The translations under genes and the position numbers were made by a program. Below are positions 27,585-37,735 of a stretch of 64,000 nucleotides of DNA, in pieces. Source of the stretch: Corynebacterium occultum (GTDB lineage Bacteria; Actinomycetota; Actinomycetes; Mycobacteriales; Mycobacteriaceae); NCBI RefSeq assembly GCF_009734425.1, contig NZ_CP046455.1:1984001-2048000 (forward strand). The letters are read 5' to 3'. The notes beneath the pieces are model-generated. The model did no database searches. It had not been told where the DNA came from and was given only the letters and a program-made list of their open reading frames with translations. How positions within the stretch are numbered: position 1 is the stretch's first letter; each line of letters opens with the position of its first letter.

Positions 27585-29024
27585 TTACTTCGCCAGTTCC
27601 TCGAGGATCTCCGCGGCCTGGAGGGTGACGGTGCCAGCTCCCATGGTCAGCACCAGATCACCCGGCTGGGCGATCTCCCGGACCACCCCCGCCAGGGCGG
27701 AGAAGTCAGGCTCATAGCGCACCTCGGCAGCGGTGATCTTCTCGGTGATGATCCGGGAGGTGACACCTTCCACCGGCTCCTCCCGGGCACCGTAGATCTC
27801 CAGCAGGATGACGGCATCCGCACCCGAGAGCTCGGCGGCGAACTCATTGGCGAACTCGATGGTGCGGGAGTACAGGTGCGGCTGGAAAACCACCACCACC
27901 CGGCCCTGTCCCTCAGCCTCCACCCGCTGGCGGGCAGCCGAGATAACCGCGGCCACCTCAGTCGGGTGGTGGGCGTAGTCGTCATAGACCTGCACGCCGG
28001 CGAACTCTCCCCCGGCGATGGTGCCGCGGTACTCGAAACGGCGGCGCACCCCCGAGAAGTCACTGAGGCCGGCAACCAGAAGATCCAGGTCTCCCCCGGC
28101 GAGATGTCCGGCCAGCAGAGCGGCGGCACCATTGAGCACCATGTGGGTGCCCGGGGTCTGCAGCACCGGGTGGAACTCCCGGCCGTCGATAAGTACGGTG
28201 GCCCGGGAACCTGCCGCGGTCACCTCGATGGCGCGCACCTCTGCCCCGCAGGGGATGTCGGGGTGCTTCGTCGCGGCTGCGGAGGTGCCGTAGCCCCGCA
28301 CCTGCACCCCGCGCTGCAGCGCTCGTTCCCCGAGCTTCGCGGCGGCCTCATCATCCAGGCAGACGACCAGGTAGCCGGAGTCGCTGATCCGGTCCGCGAA
28401 GTCCTCGAACACCTGGAAATAACTCTGGGCATCACCGAAGAAGTCCAGGTGATCAGGTTCGACATTGGTGACCACCGCAATATCAGGGTTATAGCGCAGC
28501 AGGGAGGCATCGGACTCATCTGCCTCAGCGACGAAAGCCTCCCCGGTGCCCTGGTGCGCATTGGTACCGGAACGGTTGAGTTGGCCGCCGATGGAGAAGC
28601 TGGGATCCATCCCCGCGGACTGCATCGCCGCCACCGCCATGGAGGTGGTGGAGGTCTTGCCGTGGGTCCCGGCGAAAAGCACCTGGGTGTAGCCGCTCAT
28701 CAGTTCCGCCAGCAGATCGGAACGACGGATCACCGGGATCCCCTGTCCCCTGGCCTCAACCAGTTCGGGGTTATCGGTGGGGATGGCGGCGAAGGAGGTG
28801 ACCACCACGGTGGGCAGCTCTCCGGAGATGCGGAGGTTCCCGGCGGCATGACCGACGGCGATCTCCGCCCCCATGGCACGCAACGCCATCACCGGGCGGG
28901 AGTCCTTGACATCAGAACCGGAGACGGTGGCACCCCGGGCCAGCAGGATACGGGCGACACCCGACATACCCGCGCCGCCGATGCCGATGAGGTGGACGCG
29001 GGACAGATCAACGGCGGTGCTCAC
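27585..29024 (-). CDS. murC: UDP-N-acetylmuramate--L-alanine ligase
   Basis: Adds L-Ala to UDP-MurNAc, the first Mur ligase step. The UDP-binding Rossmann motif [12 protein letters not shown] begins at residue 10, the ATP P-loop is [10 protein letters not shown] near 115, and the C-terminal domain has [14 protein letters not shown] 29024 has AGGAGA nine bases upstream and gives 479 aa; the frame extends to 29072 but adds an N-terminus foreign to the family. It follows murG by 91 bp. Confidence 0.96.
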   Translation of the reverse strand: MSTAVDLSRVHLIGIGGAGMSGVARILLARGATVSGSDVKDSRPVMALRAMGAEIAVGHAAGNLRISGELPTVVVTSFAAIPTDNPELVEARGQGIPVIRRSDLLAELMSGYTQVLFAGTHGKTSTTSMAVAAMQSAGMDPSFSIGGQLNRSGTNAHQGTGEAFVAEADESDASLLRYNPDIAVVTNVEPDHLDFFGDAQSYFQVFEDFADRISDSGYLVVCLDDEAAAKLGERALQRGVQVRGYGTSAAATKHPDIPCGAEVRAIEVTAAGSRATVLIDGREFHPVLQTPGTHMVLNGAAALLAGHLAGGDLDLLVAGLSDFSGVRRRFEYRGTIAGGEFAGVQVYDDYAHHPTEVAAVISAARQRVEAEGQGRVVVVFQPHLYSRTIEFANEFAAELSGADAVILLEIYGAREEPVEGVTSRIITEKITAAEVRYEPDFSALAGVVREIAQPGDLVLTMGAGTVTLQAAEILEELAK

Positions 29025-29115
29025 GATGGATTTTCTCCTGGATAGGTGGGTTTCGGAAAGATTGTTCAGCAAGGGTGGGGGTCAGCGAGCCGCCGAACCC
29101 CCTAGGGAGGGGGAG

Positions 29116-30201
29116 CTAGCGTCGGAGATCTCCCACGACACGATCCGCCAACAGGGCCGACACCTGGCCGGCCTCGCTTTCTGCGGCGGCGGCGACCATG
29201 GCGTTGTAGACCTCAGGCACATCGAGAATATCCTTGATCTGCTGGATCATCTCCGCCGAGTTGAAGTCCTGGTCGGCGATCAGGCGGGCCGCCCCCGATT
29301 CGACCACCGCGGTGGCGTTCAGGGCCTGCTCGCCATTACCGTGCGGCAGCGGCACATAGATCGCGGGCACCCCGGCTGCGGTGATCTCGGCGACGCTCAT
29401 CGCCCCGGAACGGGCGATGATCAGGTCCGCCACCCCATAAGCGGCAGCCATGTCCCCGATATAGGGCACCGCCACATAGCCGGGCAGCTCAGCGGCAGAC
29501 TGCGGGGACTCATTCTTCGGACCATAGGCGTGAAGCACCTGGAAACCAGACTCAGAGAGCTCCTTCACCGCCCCCTCGGTCGCCCGGTTCAGGGACTGGG
29601 CGCCCTGGGAACCCCCGGTGATCAGGATGGTGCTGTGTGCTGCGTCCAGGTTCCAGATCTTCCGCCCCCGCTGGGCGGCCTCACCATCACGGTCCCCGCT
29701 GATCCCGGAACGGATCGGGATGCCCACCACCTCGCCGGGCATACCGGAGTTGGCCACCGCATTGAAGCCGGTGCCACCGAGCCGGACGCCCAGCTTATTG
29801 GCCAGGCCGGCCTTGGCGTTGGCCTCATGGACATAGATGGGCAGCTTGAGTGCGCGGGCGGCCAGGTAGGCCGGTGCAGAGACATAACCACCGAATCCGA
29901 TCAGGGCATCAGCCTTGACATCTCGGAGAATCTCCTTGGCCTGATTAACCGACTTCCGCAGGTTCAGGGGTAGCTTCAGCAACTCCACGCTGGGTTTGCG
30001 GGGAACCGGGACCGGGTCGATCAACCGCAGATCGAAACCGCGGGCCGGGACCAGATCCACCTCCAGTCCCCGTTTGGTACCCAATGCAGTGACCCGGGCG
30101 CCATGACGCTGCTGCAGCGCCTCCGCGACCGCCAGTGCCGGTTCAATATGACCGGCGGTGCCACCACCGGCGACCACGATTGAGTAAGGGTGTTCCACCA
30201 C
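29116..30201 (-). CDS. murG: UDP-GlcNAc transferase forming lipid II
   Basis: A membrane-associated GT-B glycosyltransferase that converts lipid I to lipid II on the inner face. The N-terminal glycine loop is VVAGGGTAGHIEPALAVAEAL and the second one ITGGSQGAQSLN near 180. The UDP-GlcNAc site includes ARSGAMSVAEITAAGVPAIYVPLP. 361 aa is normal. Only 5 bp separate it from the ftsW stop. Confidence 0.97.
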   Translation of the reverse strand: MVEHPYSIVVAGGGTAGHIEPALAVAEALQQRHGARVTALGTKRGLEVDLVPARGFDLRLIDPVPVPRKPSVELLKLPLNLRKSVNQAKEILRDVKADALIGFGGYVSAPAYLAARALKLPIYVHEANAKAGLANKLGVRLGGTGFNAVANSGMPGEVVGIPIRSGISGDRDGEAAQRGRKIWNLDAAHSTILITGGSQGAQSLNRATEGAVKELSESGFQVLHAYGPKNESPQSAAELPGYVAVPYIGDMAAAYGVADLIIARSGAMSVAEITAAGVPAIYVPLPHGNGEQALNATAVVESGAARLIADQDFNSAEMIQQIKDILDVPEVYNAMVAAAAESEAGQVSALLADRVVGDLRR

Positions 30202-30206
30202 GATCC

Positions 30207-31787
30207 TCAGTCTCTCCTTCCGCGCTGCCCACGGTAGCGCTCATCATCGGGGCCAGGTCGACGCTGCTGCACCGGTGGGGCCTGGCGGTTTGGCCGGGCT
30301 GCCCGGGGCGGCGGGTTCTGCCGGGCCCTGGGTTCCGTCCGGATCCGTTCCGCCGGAGCGGAATTCCTCGACTTGACGCTACCACCCACCGGGGGCTGCG
30401 GGCGTCTGGTGACCGGGGCTCCGAAACGTGCCGGACGCTCCGCCGGACGGGGGGCCTCCCGCTTGGCATCATGGGTGCGGGGTTCCCCCAAAAAGAGCAG
30501 CCGGTCGAAGAGGGGCCGACCATAGGACTGCATCGCCGAAACCGCCTCCGGCTCATGGCGGGCACAGCTGGCCAACAGTCCCATCGAACCGAGGGTGATG
30601 ATCGCGGAAGTACCACCTGCCGAAATCATCGGCAGCTGGATACCGGTCACCGGCAGCATTCCCACCACATAACCGATGTTGATGAAGGCCTGGGTGACCA
30701 CACCGGCGGTCAGGGTGGCCGCCATCAGGGACTGGAACTGATCCTGGGCCTTGAGCGCGGTCTGGATACCGAAGTAACCCAGGGCGCCGAAGAGCATGAT
30801 GACCAGGGCACCGCCCCAGAGTCCGAGTTCCTCGCCGATGATGGCGAAGATGAAGTCATTCTTGGCCTCCGGGAGGTAGAACCACTTGGCCCGGGACTGA
30901 CCCGGCCCCACTCCCAGCAGGGAACCGTCCGCCAGGGAGAGGAAGCCCTGGTAGGACTGGAAAGCCTGGCCCTGGGTGTCCTCGAAATTTCCGAACAAGG
31001 AGTTGAAGAAGACCTCGAAGCGGGCGGAACGGAAACCGCCGCCCATCAGCACCGCGCTCATGGCCAGGGCACCGGCGATCAGGGTACCGATCACCCACTG
31101 CATCCGCACCCCGGCGAAGATCAGCAGCATCACCACGGTGATGGCGAAGGTCACGGCCATACCGAGGTCTCCCTGCAGGAAGATCAACAGCCCGAAGAGT
31201 CCGGCCACCCCGGAGAAGATGAGGAAGGGGTTGCGCCAACCGCCACCCCGGTGGGTGTGGTCAGCCAGGTAGGCGGCACCCCAGATGGCGATGGTCACCT
31301 TCGCGATCTCCGAAGGCTGCAGCTGAATCGGGCCCAGCATCAACCAGGACTGGGAGCCCACTTCCTCACGGCCGGTACCGATACCGGGGATGAGCACCGC
31401 CACCAGCATCAGCAGGGTGATCAGCATCAACCAGGGAGAGACCCGCCGGATCAGCCCGGGACGCAGCTTCAGGGAGAACCAGAAGGCCACGAAGCCCAGA
31501 AAAACCATGACCGCCTGGCGGGAGGCGGTCCCCCAGGCGGTGCTGCCCTCGGCGATGGACCAGGTCATGGAGGATGAGAAGACCATGATCAGCCCGATGG
31601 CGGCCAAGGCGAAGACCACCAGGCGGATCATCAGGTAATCCAGATTGGGGTGGCTGTTACGGCTGCGGGTCAGCGACCTGATGATGCCCCCGAAGCGTTC
31701 CAGCAGGCCGGGGCGGCGAACCGGGGCCGGAACCGGGTTGGGTTCCGCACGGCCGGTCTGCGGTGGTTGTGGTGTCCTGGTGCTCAT
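30207..31787 (-). CDS. ftsW: Septal peptidoglycan glycosyltransferase FtsW (SEDS)
   Basis: A SEDS-family glycosyltransferase that polymerises lipid II with FtsI. Ten hydrophobic helices span residues 50-425. SEDS motifs include SWLMLGPIQLQPSEIAK, the loop with KNDFIFAIIGEELGL, and GIQLPMISAGGTSAI. A long Pro/Arg-rich cytoplasmic tail (about 430-526) is typical of actinobacteria, where it can interact with FtsZ or kinases. It follows murD by 14 bp. Confidence 0.96.
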   Translation of the reverse strand: MSTRTPQPPQTGRAEPNPVPAPVRRPGLLERFGGIIRSLTRSRNSHPNLDYLMIRLVVFALAAIGLIMVFSSSMTWSIAEGSTAWGTASRQAVMVFLGFVAFWFSLKLRPGLIRRVSPWLMLITLLMLVAVLIPGIGTGREEVGSQSWLMLGPIQLQPSEIAKVTIAIWGAAYLADHTHRGGGWRNPFLIFSGVAGLFGLLIFLQGDLGMAVTFAITVVMLLIFAGVRMQWVIGTLIAGALAMSAVLMGGGFRSARFEVFFNSLFGNFEDTQGQAFQSYQGFLSLADGSLLGVGPGQSRAKWFYLPEAKNDFIFAIIGEELGLWGGALVIMLFGALGYFGIQTALKAQDQFQSLMAATLTAGVVTQAFINIGYVVGMLPVTGIQLPMISAGGTSAIITLGSMGLLASCARHEPEAVSAMQSYGRPLFDRLLFLGEPRTHDAKREAPRPAERPARFGAPVTRRPQPPVGGSVKSRNSAPAERIRTEPRARQNPPPRAARPNRQAPPVQQRRPGPDDERYRGQRGRRD

Positions 31788-31801
31788 ATCCTCTCCCCTA
31801 C

Positions 31802-33244
31802 CTATTCGCTCTGCCCGGTGGGAACGGTTTCCGTCATGATCTCATGGGCGGCGGCACTGAAGAGGTCGCCGCGCTGAGCCATGCCACTGAACATGTCCAG
31901 GGACGCTGCCGCCGGCGCCAGCACCACGGTGTCTCCCGGTTGGGCGAGTTCCACAGCCCATCCCACCACCTCGTGGATGGCGATCCCGGCATCCTGCTCC
32001 CGGCTGCACCGCACCTCCACCTCAGGAGCCAGCCGGGCAAGTGCCTCCTCGATCAGAGGGGCATCGACACCCAGCAGCAGGGCGGCGCGCAGACGGTGGG
32101 CGTGGGTACGGATCAGATCATCGATCTCCGCCCCCTTGAGCTGACCCCCGGCCACCCAGATCACCGAATCCAGTCCCGCCAGGGCACTGTCCGCGGCATG
32201 CGGGTTCGTGGCCTTGGAATTGTCGATGAAGCGCACCCCACGTGCCTGGTGCACCACCTGGCCACGGTGGCCGGCGACCCGGAAGCTCTTCAGTGCCGCC
32301 GCGATCTGCGCCGGGGTGATCCCCTGGGAACGCGCGATCGCCGCAGCCCCCAACGCATCCAGTACCCCTGCCGGACCGGGCGGCTCGATGCCCTCGACCG
32401 GGGCCAGCCGGAGGTTCTCCCCGGTGCTGTTGTCGATCAGCTGGCCGTCGCGGACCCCGAACTGCCCGGGGGCGGGTTCAGCGAGAGTGAAACCGATGGG
32501 GTGTTTCCTGGAATCAACGGGGATCACCTCGGCGGCGATCTCCACCACGCGGGGATCATCTGCCCCGATCACCGCCACCTCCCCCTGGAGCACCTTGGCC
32601 TTGGCCCGGGCGTACTCCAGAAAATCACCGTGCCAGTCAAGGTGGTCCTCGGCCAGGTTGAGCAGCAGCCCGGCATCCGGGATCAGTTGGCTGGACCAGT
32701 GCAACTGGAAGCTGGAGAGCTCAGCCACCAGGATTTCCACCCGCTCCGGATCGATCAGGGCATCCGCCACCGCAACCCCGATATTGCCGACCGCCAGGGC
32801 CCGCCGGGAACCCTGTGACATCATGGCCTCCAGCATGGCGGTGGTGGTGGTTTTGCCGTTGGTGCCGGTGACCACCAGCCAGGTGCGTGGGTCACCGAAG
32901 ACCCCCGCCCGGTCAAGGCGGTAGGCCAGCTCCACGTCACCGATGACCTCCAGGCCGGCGGCCGCGGCGTCGAGAAGCAACGGGGAGTCTGGACGCCACC
33001 CCGGTGAGGTGACAACCAGGGAGTACTCCCCCAGATTCTCCCGGGCTGTGGCCACACTGATGGCCCCGGCCCGCCCCTGGGTGGTGGAGCTCATCTTCGC
33101 CAGGGAGTCGGCATTGTCATCGGCGACATCAAGGTCCACGCCGAGGTCGGCCAACAGGACGGCGCAGCCGGTTCCGGAGACTCCCGCCCCGGCAACCAGG
33201 ACCCGGGCGTTGAGTTCCGGCGGCAGAATCGGATGGGGGCTCAT
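31802..33244 (-). CDS. murD: UDP-MurNAc-L-alanine--D-glutamate ligase
   Basis: Adds D-Glu to UDP-MurNAc-L-Ala. The N-terminal Rossmann motif is VAGAGVSGTGCAVLL, the P-loop VTGTNGKTTTTAM is near 120, and the central domain has NLAEDHLDWHG. The C-terminal domain carries FIDNSKATNPHA. 480 aa is normal. It is preceded by a 192-bp gap holding a hairpin. Confidence 0.96.
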   Translation of the reverse strand: MSPHPILPPELNARVLVAGAGVSGTGCAVLLADLGVDLDVADDNADSLAKMSSTTQGRAGAISVATARENLGEYSLVVTSPGWRPDSPLLLDAAAAGLEVIGDVELAYRLDRAGVFGDPRTWLVVTGTNGKTTTTAMLEAMMSQGSRRALAVGNIGVAVADALIDPERVEILVAELSSFQLHWSSQLIPDAGLLLNLAEDHLDWHGDFLEYARAKAKVLQGEVAVIGADDPRVVEIAAEVIPVDSRKHPIGFTLAEPAPGQFGVRDGQLIDNSTGENLRLAPVEGIEPPGPAGVLDALGAAAIARSQGITPAQIAAALKSFRVAGHRGQVVHQARGVRFIDNSKATNPHAADSALAGLDSVIWVAGGQLKGAEIDDLIRTHAHRLRAALLLGVDAPLIEEALARLAPEVEVRCSREQDAGIAIHEVVGWAVELAQPGDTVVLAPAAASLDMFSGMAQRGDLFSAAAHEIMTETVPTGQSE

Positions 33245-33354
33245 ATCTTGGAGTTCCTTCTCGGTATTGAGTGTTCATGGAAAGTCGCTGGTGGAGAGTC
33301 TAGGTAAAAACAGGCCCGCTTCACGACACCCCCCTTGCCCTCCGGCGTTGCCCA

Positions 33355-33375
33355 TTTCCCGGCAGGACCGGGAAA
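33355..33375 (-). terminator. Hairpin in the mraY-murD gap
   Basis: An 8-bp perfect stem (33355-33362 with 33368-33375) with a 5-nt loop. It lies about 60 bp after the mraY stop, inside what is otherwise a tightly packed operon. No T run follows, so it may be an attenuator or mRNA-stability element rather than a full terminator. Confidence 0.45.
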
Positions 33376-33436
33376 GGACGAAGGGGGATGCTCCCCCCCC
33401 CACGATGGCGGAGCGCCCCCCGTCATCAGAATGGGT

Positions 33437-34561
33437 TTAAGGGGTGAACAGCCCTGCCAGGGAGAGCCACTCCCCGTAGAAGATCGCGGAACCCAGCAGG
33501 GCTGCCATGGCGGCGATCAGCCAGAAACGCACGACAACTGTGGTTTCCGCCCACCCACCATTTTCAAAGTGGTGGTGGAAGGGCGCCATGCGGAAGACCC
33601 GCTTGCCGGTGGACTTGAAGGAGGCGACCTGGATGACCACGGAAGCGGCCTCCATGACGAAGAGCGCACCAATGATGATCATCAGCAGCTCGGTGTGGGT
33701 GGTCACCGAGATACCGGCGACCAGACCACCCAGTGCCAGGGAACCGGTGTCACCCATGAAGATCTTGGCCGGGGCGGCATTCCACCACAGGAAGCCGAGC
33801 ACCGCGCCGAGGCCGGCTGCGGAAAGCACCGCCAGGTCCAGGGGGTCACGCACCGAGTAGCAGCCCGGCTCCACCTCAACGGAGCAGGAGTTACGGAACT
33901 GCCAGAAGGCGATCACCGTATAGGTGCCCATCACCATGGCGGTGGCACCGGCAGCCAGACCATCCAGGCCATCGGTCAGGTTGACCGCATTGGACCAGGC
34001 GCTGACCAGGATGTACATGAAGATCAGGAAGATGATGATGCCGATGATGCCGCCACCGATGGCCAGATCGATGGTCTCGATGTCACGGATGAAGGAGAGG
34101 TGGGTGCTACCCGGGGTCAATCCCTCCTCATCGGGGAACTGCAGGATCAACAGGCCGAAAGCCAGCGCCAGGACCAGCTGGCCGACCAGCTTGGCGGTCT
34201 TGTTCAACCCAAGGTTGCGCTCCCGGAAGAGCTTGATGAAGTCATCCGCGAAGCCGAGCAGGCCCATGCCCAGCGTCAGGCCGAGCACCAGCAGGCCGGA
34301 AACGGTGAAACCACCGGTCCCGGTGACCTGGCCGTAGATACCGGTGACCACATAGCCGACGACGATGCCGACCAGGATGGCGATACCGCCCATGGTCGGG
34401 GTACCACGCTTGCGCAGGTGGGACTTCGGTCCTTCCTCGCGGATCTCCTGGCCCTTACCGGCCAAGCTGAAATAGCGGATCAACACCGGGGTGGTGAAGA
34501 TCGCGACCAGGAAGCTGACGACTCCCGCGATGATGATCTGGGTCAAGAGGACATCCTTCAA
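33437..34561 (-). CDS. mraY: Phospho-MurNAc-pentapeptide transferase (lipid I synthase)
   Basis: An integral membrane enzyme transferring phospho-MurNAc-pentapeptide to decaprenyl phosphate. About ten helices are seen. The family motifs are [10 protein letters not shown] near residue 55, [16 protein letters not shown] near 125, [10 protein letters not shown] near 195 and the catalytic-loop histidines APFHHHFE near 325. 374 aa is slightly longer than E. coli MraY (360 aa). It starts 38 bp after murF. Confidence 0.97.
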   Translation of the reverse strand: MKDVLLTQIIIAGVVSFLVAIFTTPVLIRYFSLAGKGQEIREEGPKSHLRKRGTPTMGGIAILVGIVVGYVVTGIYGQVTGTGGFTVSGLLVLGLTLGMGLLGFADDFIKLFRERNLGLNKTAKLVGQLVLALAFGLLILQFPDEEGLTPGSTHLSFIRDIETIDLAIGGGIIGIIIFLIFMYILVSAWSNAVNLTDGLDGLAAGATAMVMGTYTVIAFWQFRNSCSVEVEPGCYSVRDPLDLAVLSAAGLGAVLGFLWWNAAPAKIFMGDTGSLALGGLVAGISVTTHTELLMIIIGALFVMEAASVVIQVASFKSTGKRVFRMAPFHHHFENGGWAETTVVVRFWLIAAMAALLGSAIFYGEWLSLAGLFTP

Positions 34562-34599
34562 TTAGTGATACGGACTGAGGGTGGATCAGGGGTGAGGGT

Positions 34600-36090
34600 T
34601 CAAGCTGGGCCGGTGGCCAGGAGCTCCTCCGCCACCCGCCACAGTCCCTGCGAGTTCGAGGCCTTGACCAGCACGACATCATCCCGGGAAAGCTGGGTCC
34701 GCAGGAGGTCGACGGCGTGCCCGGCATCCGACACGATCTCCGTATTTATACCCTGTTCCGCCGCGACAGTGGCCATGGCCCGGCAGGCCGGGGTGGAACC
34801 CACTGCAATGAGGTTCTGCACGTGGTACTTGGCCAGCACCCGGCCCAGTTCGCGGTGGGCGCTGACGGAGTCCTCCCCCAGCTCCCCCATCTCCCCGAGA
34901 ACCGCGAAGCTGCGGGCCTCAGGCCGGGCACTGGTGGTGTAGGCCAGGGCGGCGATACCGGCGCGCATGGAGTCCGGGTTGGCGTTGTAGGCGTCATTGA
35001 TCACGGTCACCCCATCCGGCCGGGTGTTCACGTCCATGCGGTGCGCCGAGGCATTGGTGTGGCGTTGCAGGGCAGCCGTGATCTCCGGCAGTGCCAGCCC
35101 AGAGGCCAGGCCGACAGCGACGGCGGCCAGGGCGTTGGAGACCTGGTGCTCGCCGAAGACCCGCAGTTTCACCGCCACCGGCTCACTGTCCGGGGCGTGC
35201 ACGGTGAAGGAGGCGCGGGCGATGTCATCGAGGCGGATGGCGGTGGCGTAGATGTCGGCCCCGGGAGCGGGCGGGGTGGTGGCTGAGTAGCGCAACACCC
35301 CCGCCGAGGTGCGTGGGGCCATTCCGGCGACCAGGGGGTCATCAGCGTTGAGGACGGCCACCCCACCCTCGGCGGCGCTGGGCAGGGCCTCCACCAGTTC
35401 GCCCTTGGCCTGGGCGATGTTCTCCCGGGAACCGAACTCCCCCAGGTGGGCAGTGCCCACGTTGAGCACCACACCGATCCGGGGTGGGGCGATCTTGGCC
35501 AGATGGGCGATATGCCCGATGCCGCGGGCGGAAAGTTCGGACACCAGGTTGCGGGTGCTGTTTTCACAGCGCAGCACGGTATAGGGGTGGCCGATCTCAT
35601 TGTTGAAGGAACCTGGCGGGGCGACGGTCGGGCCCTGCTGCTCGAGGACGGTGGCAATGAAGTCCTTGGTGGAGGTTTTTCCGGCGGAACCGGTGATGCC
35701 GACGATGTTGAGGTTGCCTTCCTTCACCAGCCGGGTGCTCACCGCCTGCGCCAGCGCTGCCAGGGCCTGCAGTACCGCCGCGGCGGAACCGTCCTCATCG
35801 TGGGTGAATACCTCGGCATTGCCGCTGGGCTTCCCGGTGGGCTTGACGACGACCGCGGGAACCCCCACCGGTCGGGCGGCAAGAACCGCCACCGCACCAT
35901 CGGCGATCGCCTTTTCGGCGAAGTCATGCCCGTCGACGCGGGCTCCGGCCAGCGCGATGAAGAGCCCGCCGGAGCGGACCTTGCGGGAATCGAACTCCAC
36001 GCTCCCGTGGACCTGAACCTCAGGGTTCGGGACATCGTGGAGTTCGCCGCCGACGATCTCGGCGATCTTGGCCAGTGTCATGGGGATCAT
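34600..36090 (-). CDS. murF: UDP-MurNAc-tripeptide--D-alanyl-D-alanine ligase
   Basis: Adds D-Ala-D-Ala to complete the UDP-MurNAc pentapeptide. The P-loop is ITGSAGKTSTKDF near residue 130. The central domain has NEIGHPYTVL, and the C-terminal region has INDAYNANPDSM. 496 aa is normal. The start overlaps the murE stop by four bases (ATGA), indicating translational coupling. Confidence 0.96.
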   Translation of the reverse strand: MIPMTLAKIAEIVGGELHDVPNPEVQVHGSVEFDSRKVRSGGLFIALAGARVDGHDFAEKAIADGAVAVLAARPVGVPAVVVKPTGKPSGNAEVFTHDEDGSAAAVLQALAALAQAVSTRLVKEGNLNIVGITGSAGKTSTKDFIATVLEQQGPTVAPPGSFNNEIGHPYTVLRCENSTRNLVSELSARGIGHIAHLAKIAPPRIGVVLNVGTAHLGEFGSRENIAQAKGELVEALPSAAEGGVAVLNADDPLVAGMAPRTSAGVLRYSATTPPAPGADIYATAIRLDDIARASFTVHAPDSEPVAVKLRVFGEHQVSNALAAVAVGLASGLALPEITAALQRHTNASAHRMDVNTRPDGVTVINDAYNANPDSMRAGIAALAYTTSARPEARSFAVLGEMGELGEDSVSAHRELGRVLAKYHVQNLIAVGSTPACRAMATVAAEQGINTEIVSDAGHAVDLLRTQLSRDDVVLVKASNSQGLWRVAEELLATGPA

Positions 36091-37634
36091 GCCTGCTCCT
36101 TTGTGTCTGAGGTGTTCCGGTCTCCGAGGATCTCGCCGAGTGCGCGGCGGACCTCCTCACGGTCATCGAAGTGGTGGTTCACACCCTTGATCAGCTGACC
36201 AACCTCATGCCCCTTACCTGCGACGATGACGGCATCCCCGGGGCGGGCCCAGCTGATGAGCTCATCGATGGCCCGGGCCCGGTCAGCAATCTCCCTGATC
36301 TCCGGGGGATCAGCCACTTCCCCGGCGGCTTCCTGCGCCCCACTGACCACGGCCGCCCGGATCGGGGCGGGCTCCTCATCCCGGGGGTTGTCATCGGTGA
36401 TGATGACCAGGTCAGCCCGGCGGGCGGACTCCGCACCCATGATGGGACGCTTGGAGGAGTCACGGTTGCCGCCGGCACCGACCACCACCCCAACCCGTCC
36501 CTTCACCTGGCCACGGAGGGTGTCGAGCACAGCCGCCACCGCCGCAGGCTTATGGGCGTAGTCCACGACGGCGATGAAGTCCTGGCCTTCGTCGATACGT
36601 TCCATGCGGCCGGGGACCGCAACATTGCGGAGGCCCCGGATGAAGTCCTCGGCATCCACCCCGGCGGCAATCGCGGCCCCCAGGGCGAGGGTGGCGTTGG
36701 CGACGTTGAACTCCCCCGGCAGTGGCAGGGAAACCTGGATTTCCTTCCCGCTCGGCAACGTGGCCTGAAAGTTCTGGGCACCGCTCGGCGCGATCTCAGG
36801 TGCAGCCGCGGAGATGTCGGCAGGCCGGCCCCGGGTGGCCACCGTCAACGGGGCCACCGCCAGCTGCGCCATCCGCTCACCCCACTGGTCATCGACACAG
36901 ATCACGGTCCGGTGGGCCGCCACCGGGGAGTCCGCCCGGAAGAACAGCGCCTTGGCCTCGAAGTAGTCCTCCATCGTGGGGTGGAAATCCAGGTGATCCT
37001 GGGAGAGGTTGGTGAAGGCGGCAACATCGAAATCAGAACCGCTGACCCGGCCCAGGCTCAGGGCGTGGCTGGAAACCTCCATGACCACGTGACTGACCCC
37101 GGCTTCCACCATGCGACGGAAAAGCGCCTGCAGGGTCGGTGCCTCCGGGGTGGTCAGCTTGGTGCGGACCTTCTTCCCGGCGATCCGGGTGCCGGTGGTG
37201 CCGATCAACCCGACCTCATGTCCGGCGGCCATCAGACCGGCCTCCATGAGGTAGCTGGTGGTGGTCTTTCCGGAGGTGCCGGTCACCCCGATCAGGATCA
37301 GTTCCCGGGAGGGATTGCCGTAGACCTCGGCGCTGACCCGGCCCAAAACCTCGCGGACATCCTCGACGACCAGCACCGGACGGTCCTCTCCGGCTGTCTG
37401 CAGAATCTCCAGGCCAGCCGCATCGGTGAGGATGGCGGCTGCACCGGTGGTCATGGCGAAGCTGGCACCGTGGGTTCGGGTGCCTGGTACCGCAGCAAAA
37501 ATCGCCCCCTGGGGAAGCACCGATGAGTCCAACCCAATCTCGGTGATCTGCACCGCTGTCGGGTCATCACAGTTGAGCAGGCGACTCGAAGCCGCGGGAA
37601 GGAGCTCAAAAAGCTCTGCGAGGGTGGTTGCCAT
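36087..37634 (-). CDS. murE: UDP-MurNAc-tripeptide synthetase, meso-diaminopimelate adding
   Basis: Adds the third amino acid of the stem peptide. The P-loop is VTGTSGKTTTSYLM near residue 113. The diaminopimelate-recognition motif DNPRDE near residue 423 (TDDNPRDEEP) indicates meso-DAP rather than lysine, as expected for corynebacteria. AAGGAG precedes the ATG. 515 aa is normal. A 101-bp gap separates it from ftsI upstream. Confidence 0.96.
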   Translation of the reverse strand: MATTLAELFELLPAASSRLLNCDDPTAVQITEIGLDSSVLPQGAIFAAVPGTRTHGASFAMTTGAAAILTDAAGLEILQTAGEDRPVLVVEDVREVLGRVSAEVYGNPSRELILIGVTGTSGKTTTSYLMEAGLMAAGHEVGLIGTTGTRIAGKKVRTKLTTPEAPTLQALFRRMVEAGVSHVVMEVSSHALSLGRVSGSDFDVAAFTNLSQDHLDFHPTMEDYFEAKALFFRADSPVAAHRTVICVDDQWGERMAQLAVAPLTVATRGRPADISAAAPEIAPSGAQNFQATLPSGKEIQVSLPLPGEFNVANATLALGAAIAAGVDAEDFIRGLRNVAVPGRMERIDEGQDFIAVVDYAHKPAAVAAVLDTLRGQVKGRVGVVVGAGGNRDSSKRPIMGAESARRADLVIITDDNPRDEEPAPIRAAVVSGAQEAAGEVADPPEIREIADRARAIDELISWARPGDAVIVAGKGHEVGQLIKGVNHHFDDREEVRRALGEILGDRNTSDTKEQA

Positions 37635-37735
37635 GATCTTGCTCCTTGGAATGGATTCTTGAGTTCAGGGACGCAGGTGGTCCGGGGAGGGTAGCTCGGC
37701 ACTCAGCGTGGGTGACTGAGGCGGTGCATGAGGTC

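Noticed and set aside
26904..29045. 713-codon plus-strand ORF opposite ftsQ and murC
   Set aside because: Spans two real genes on the other strand and has no family features.
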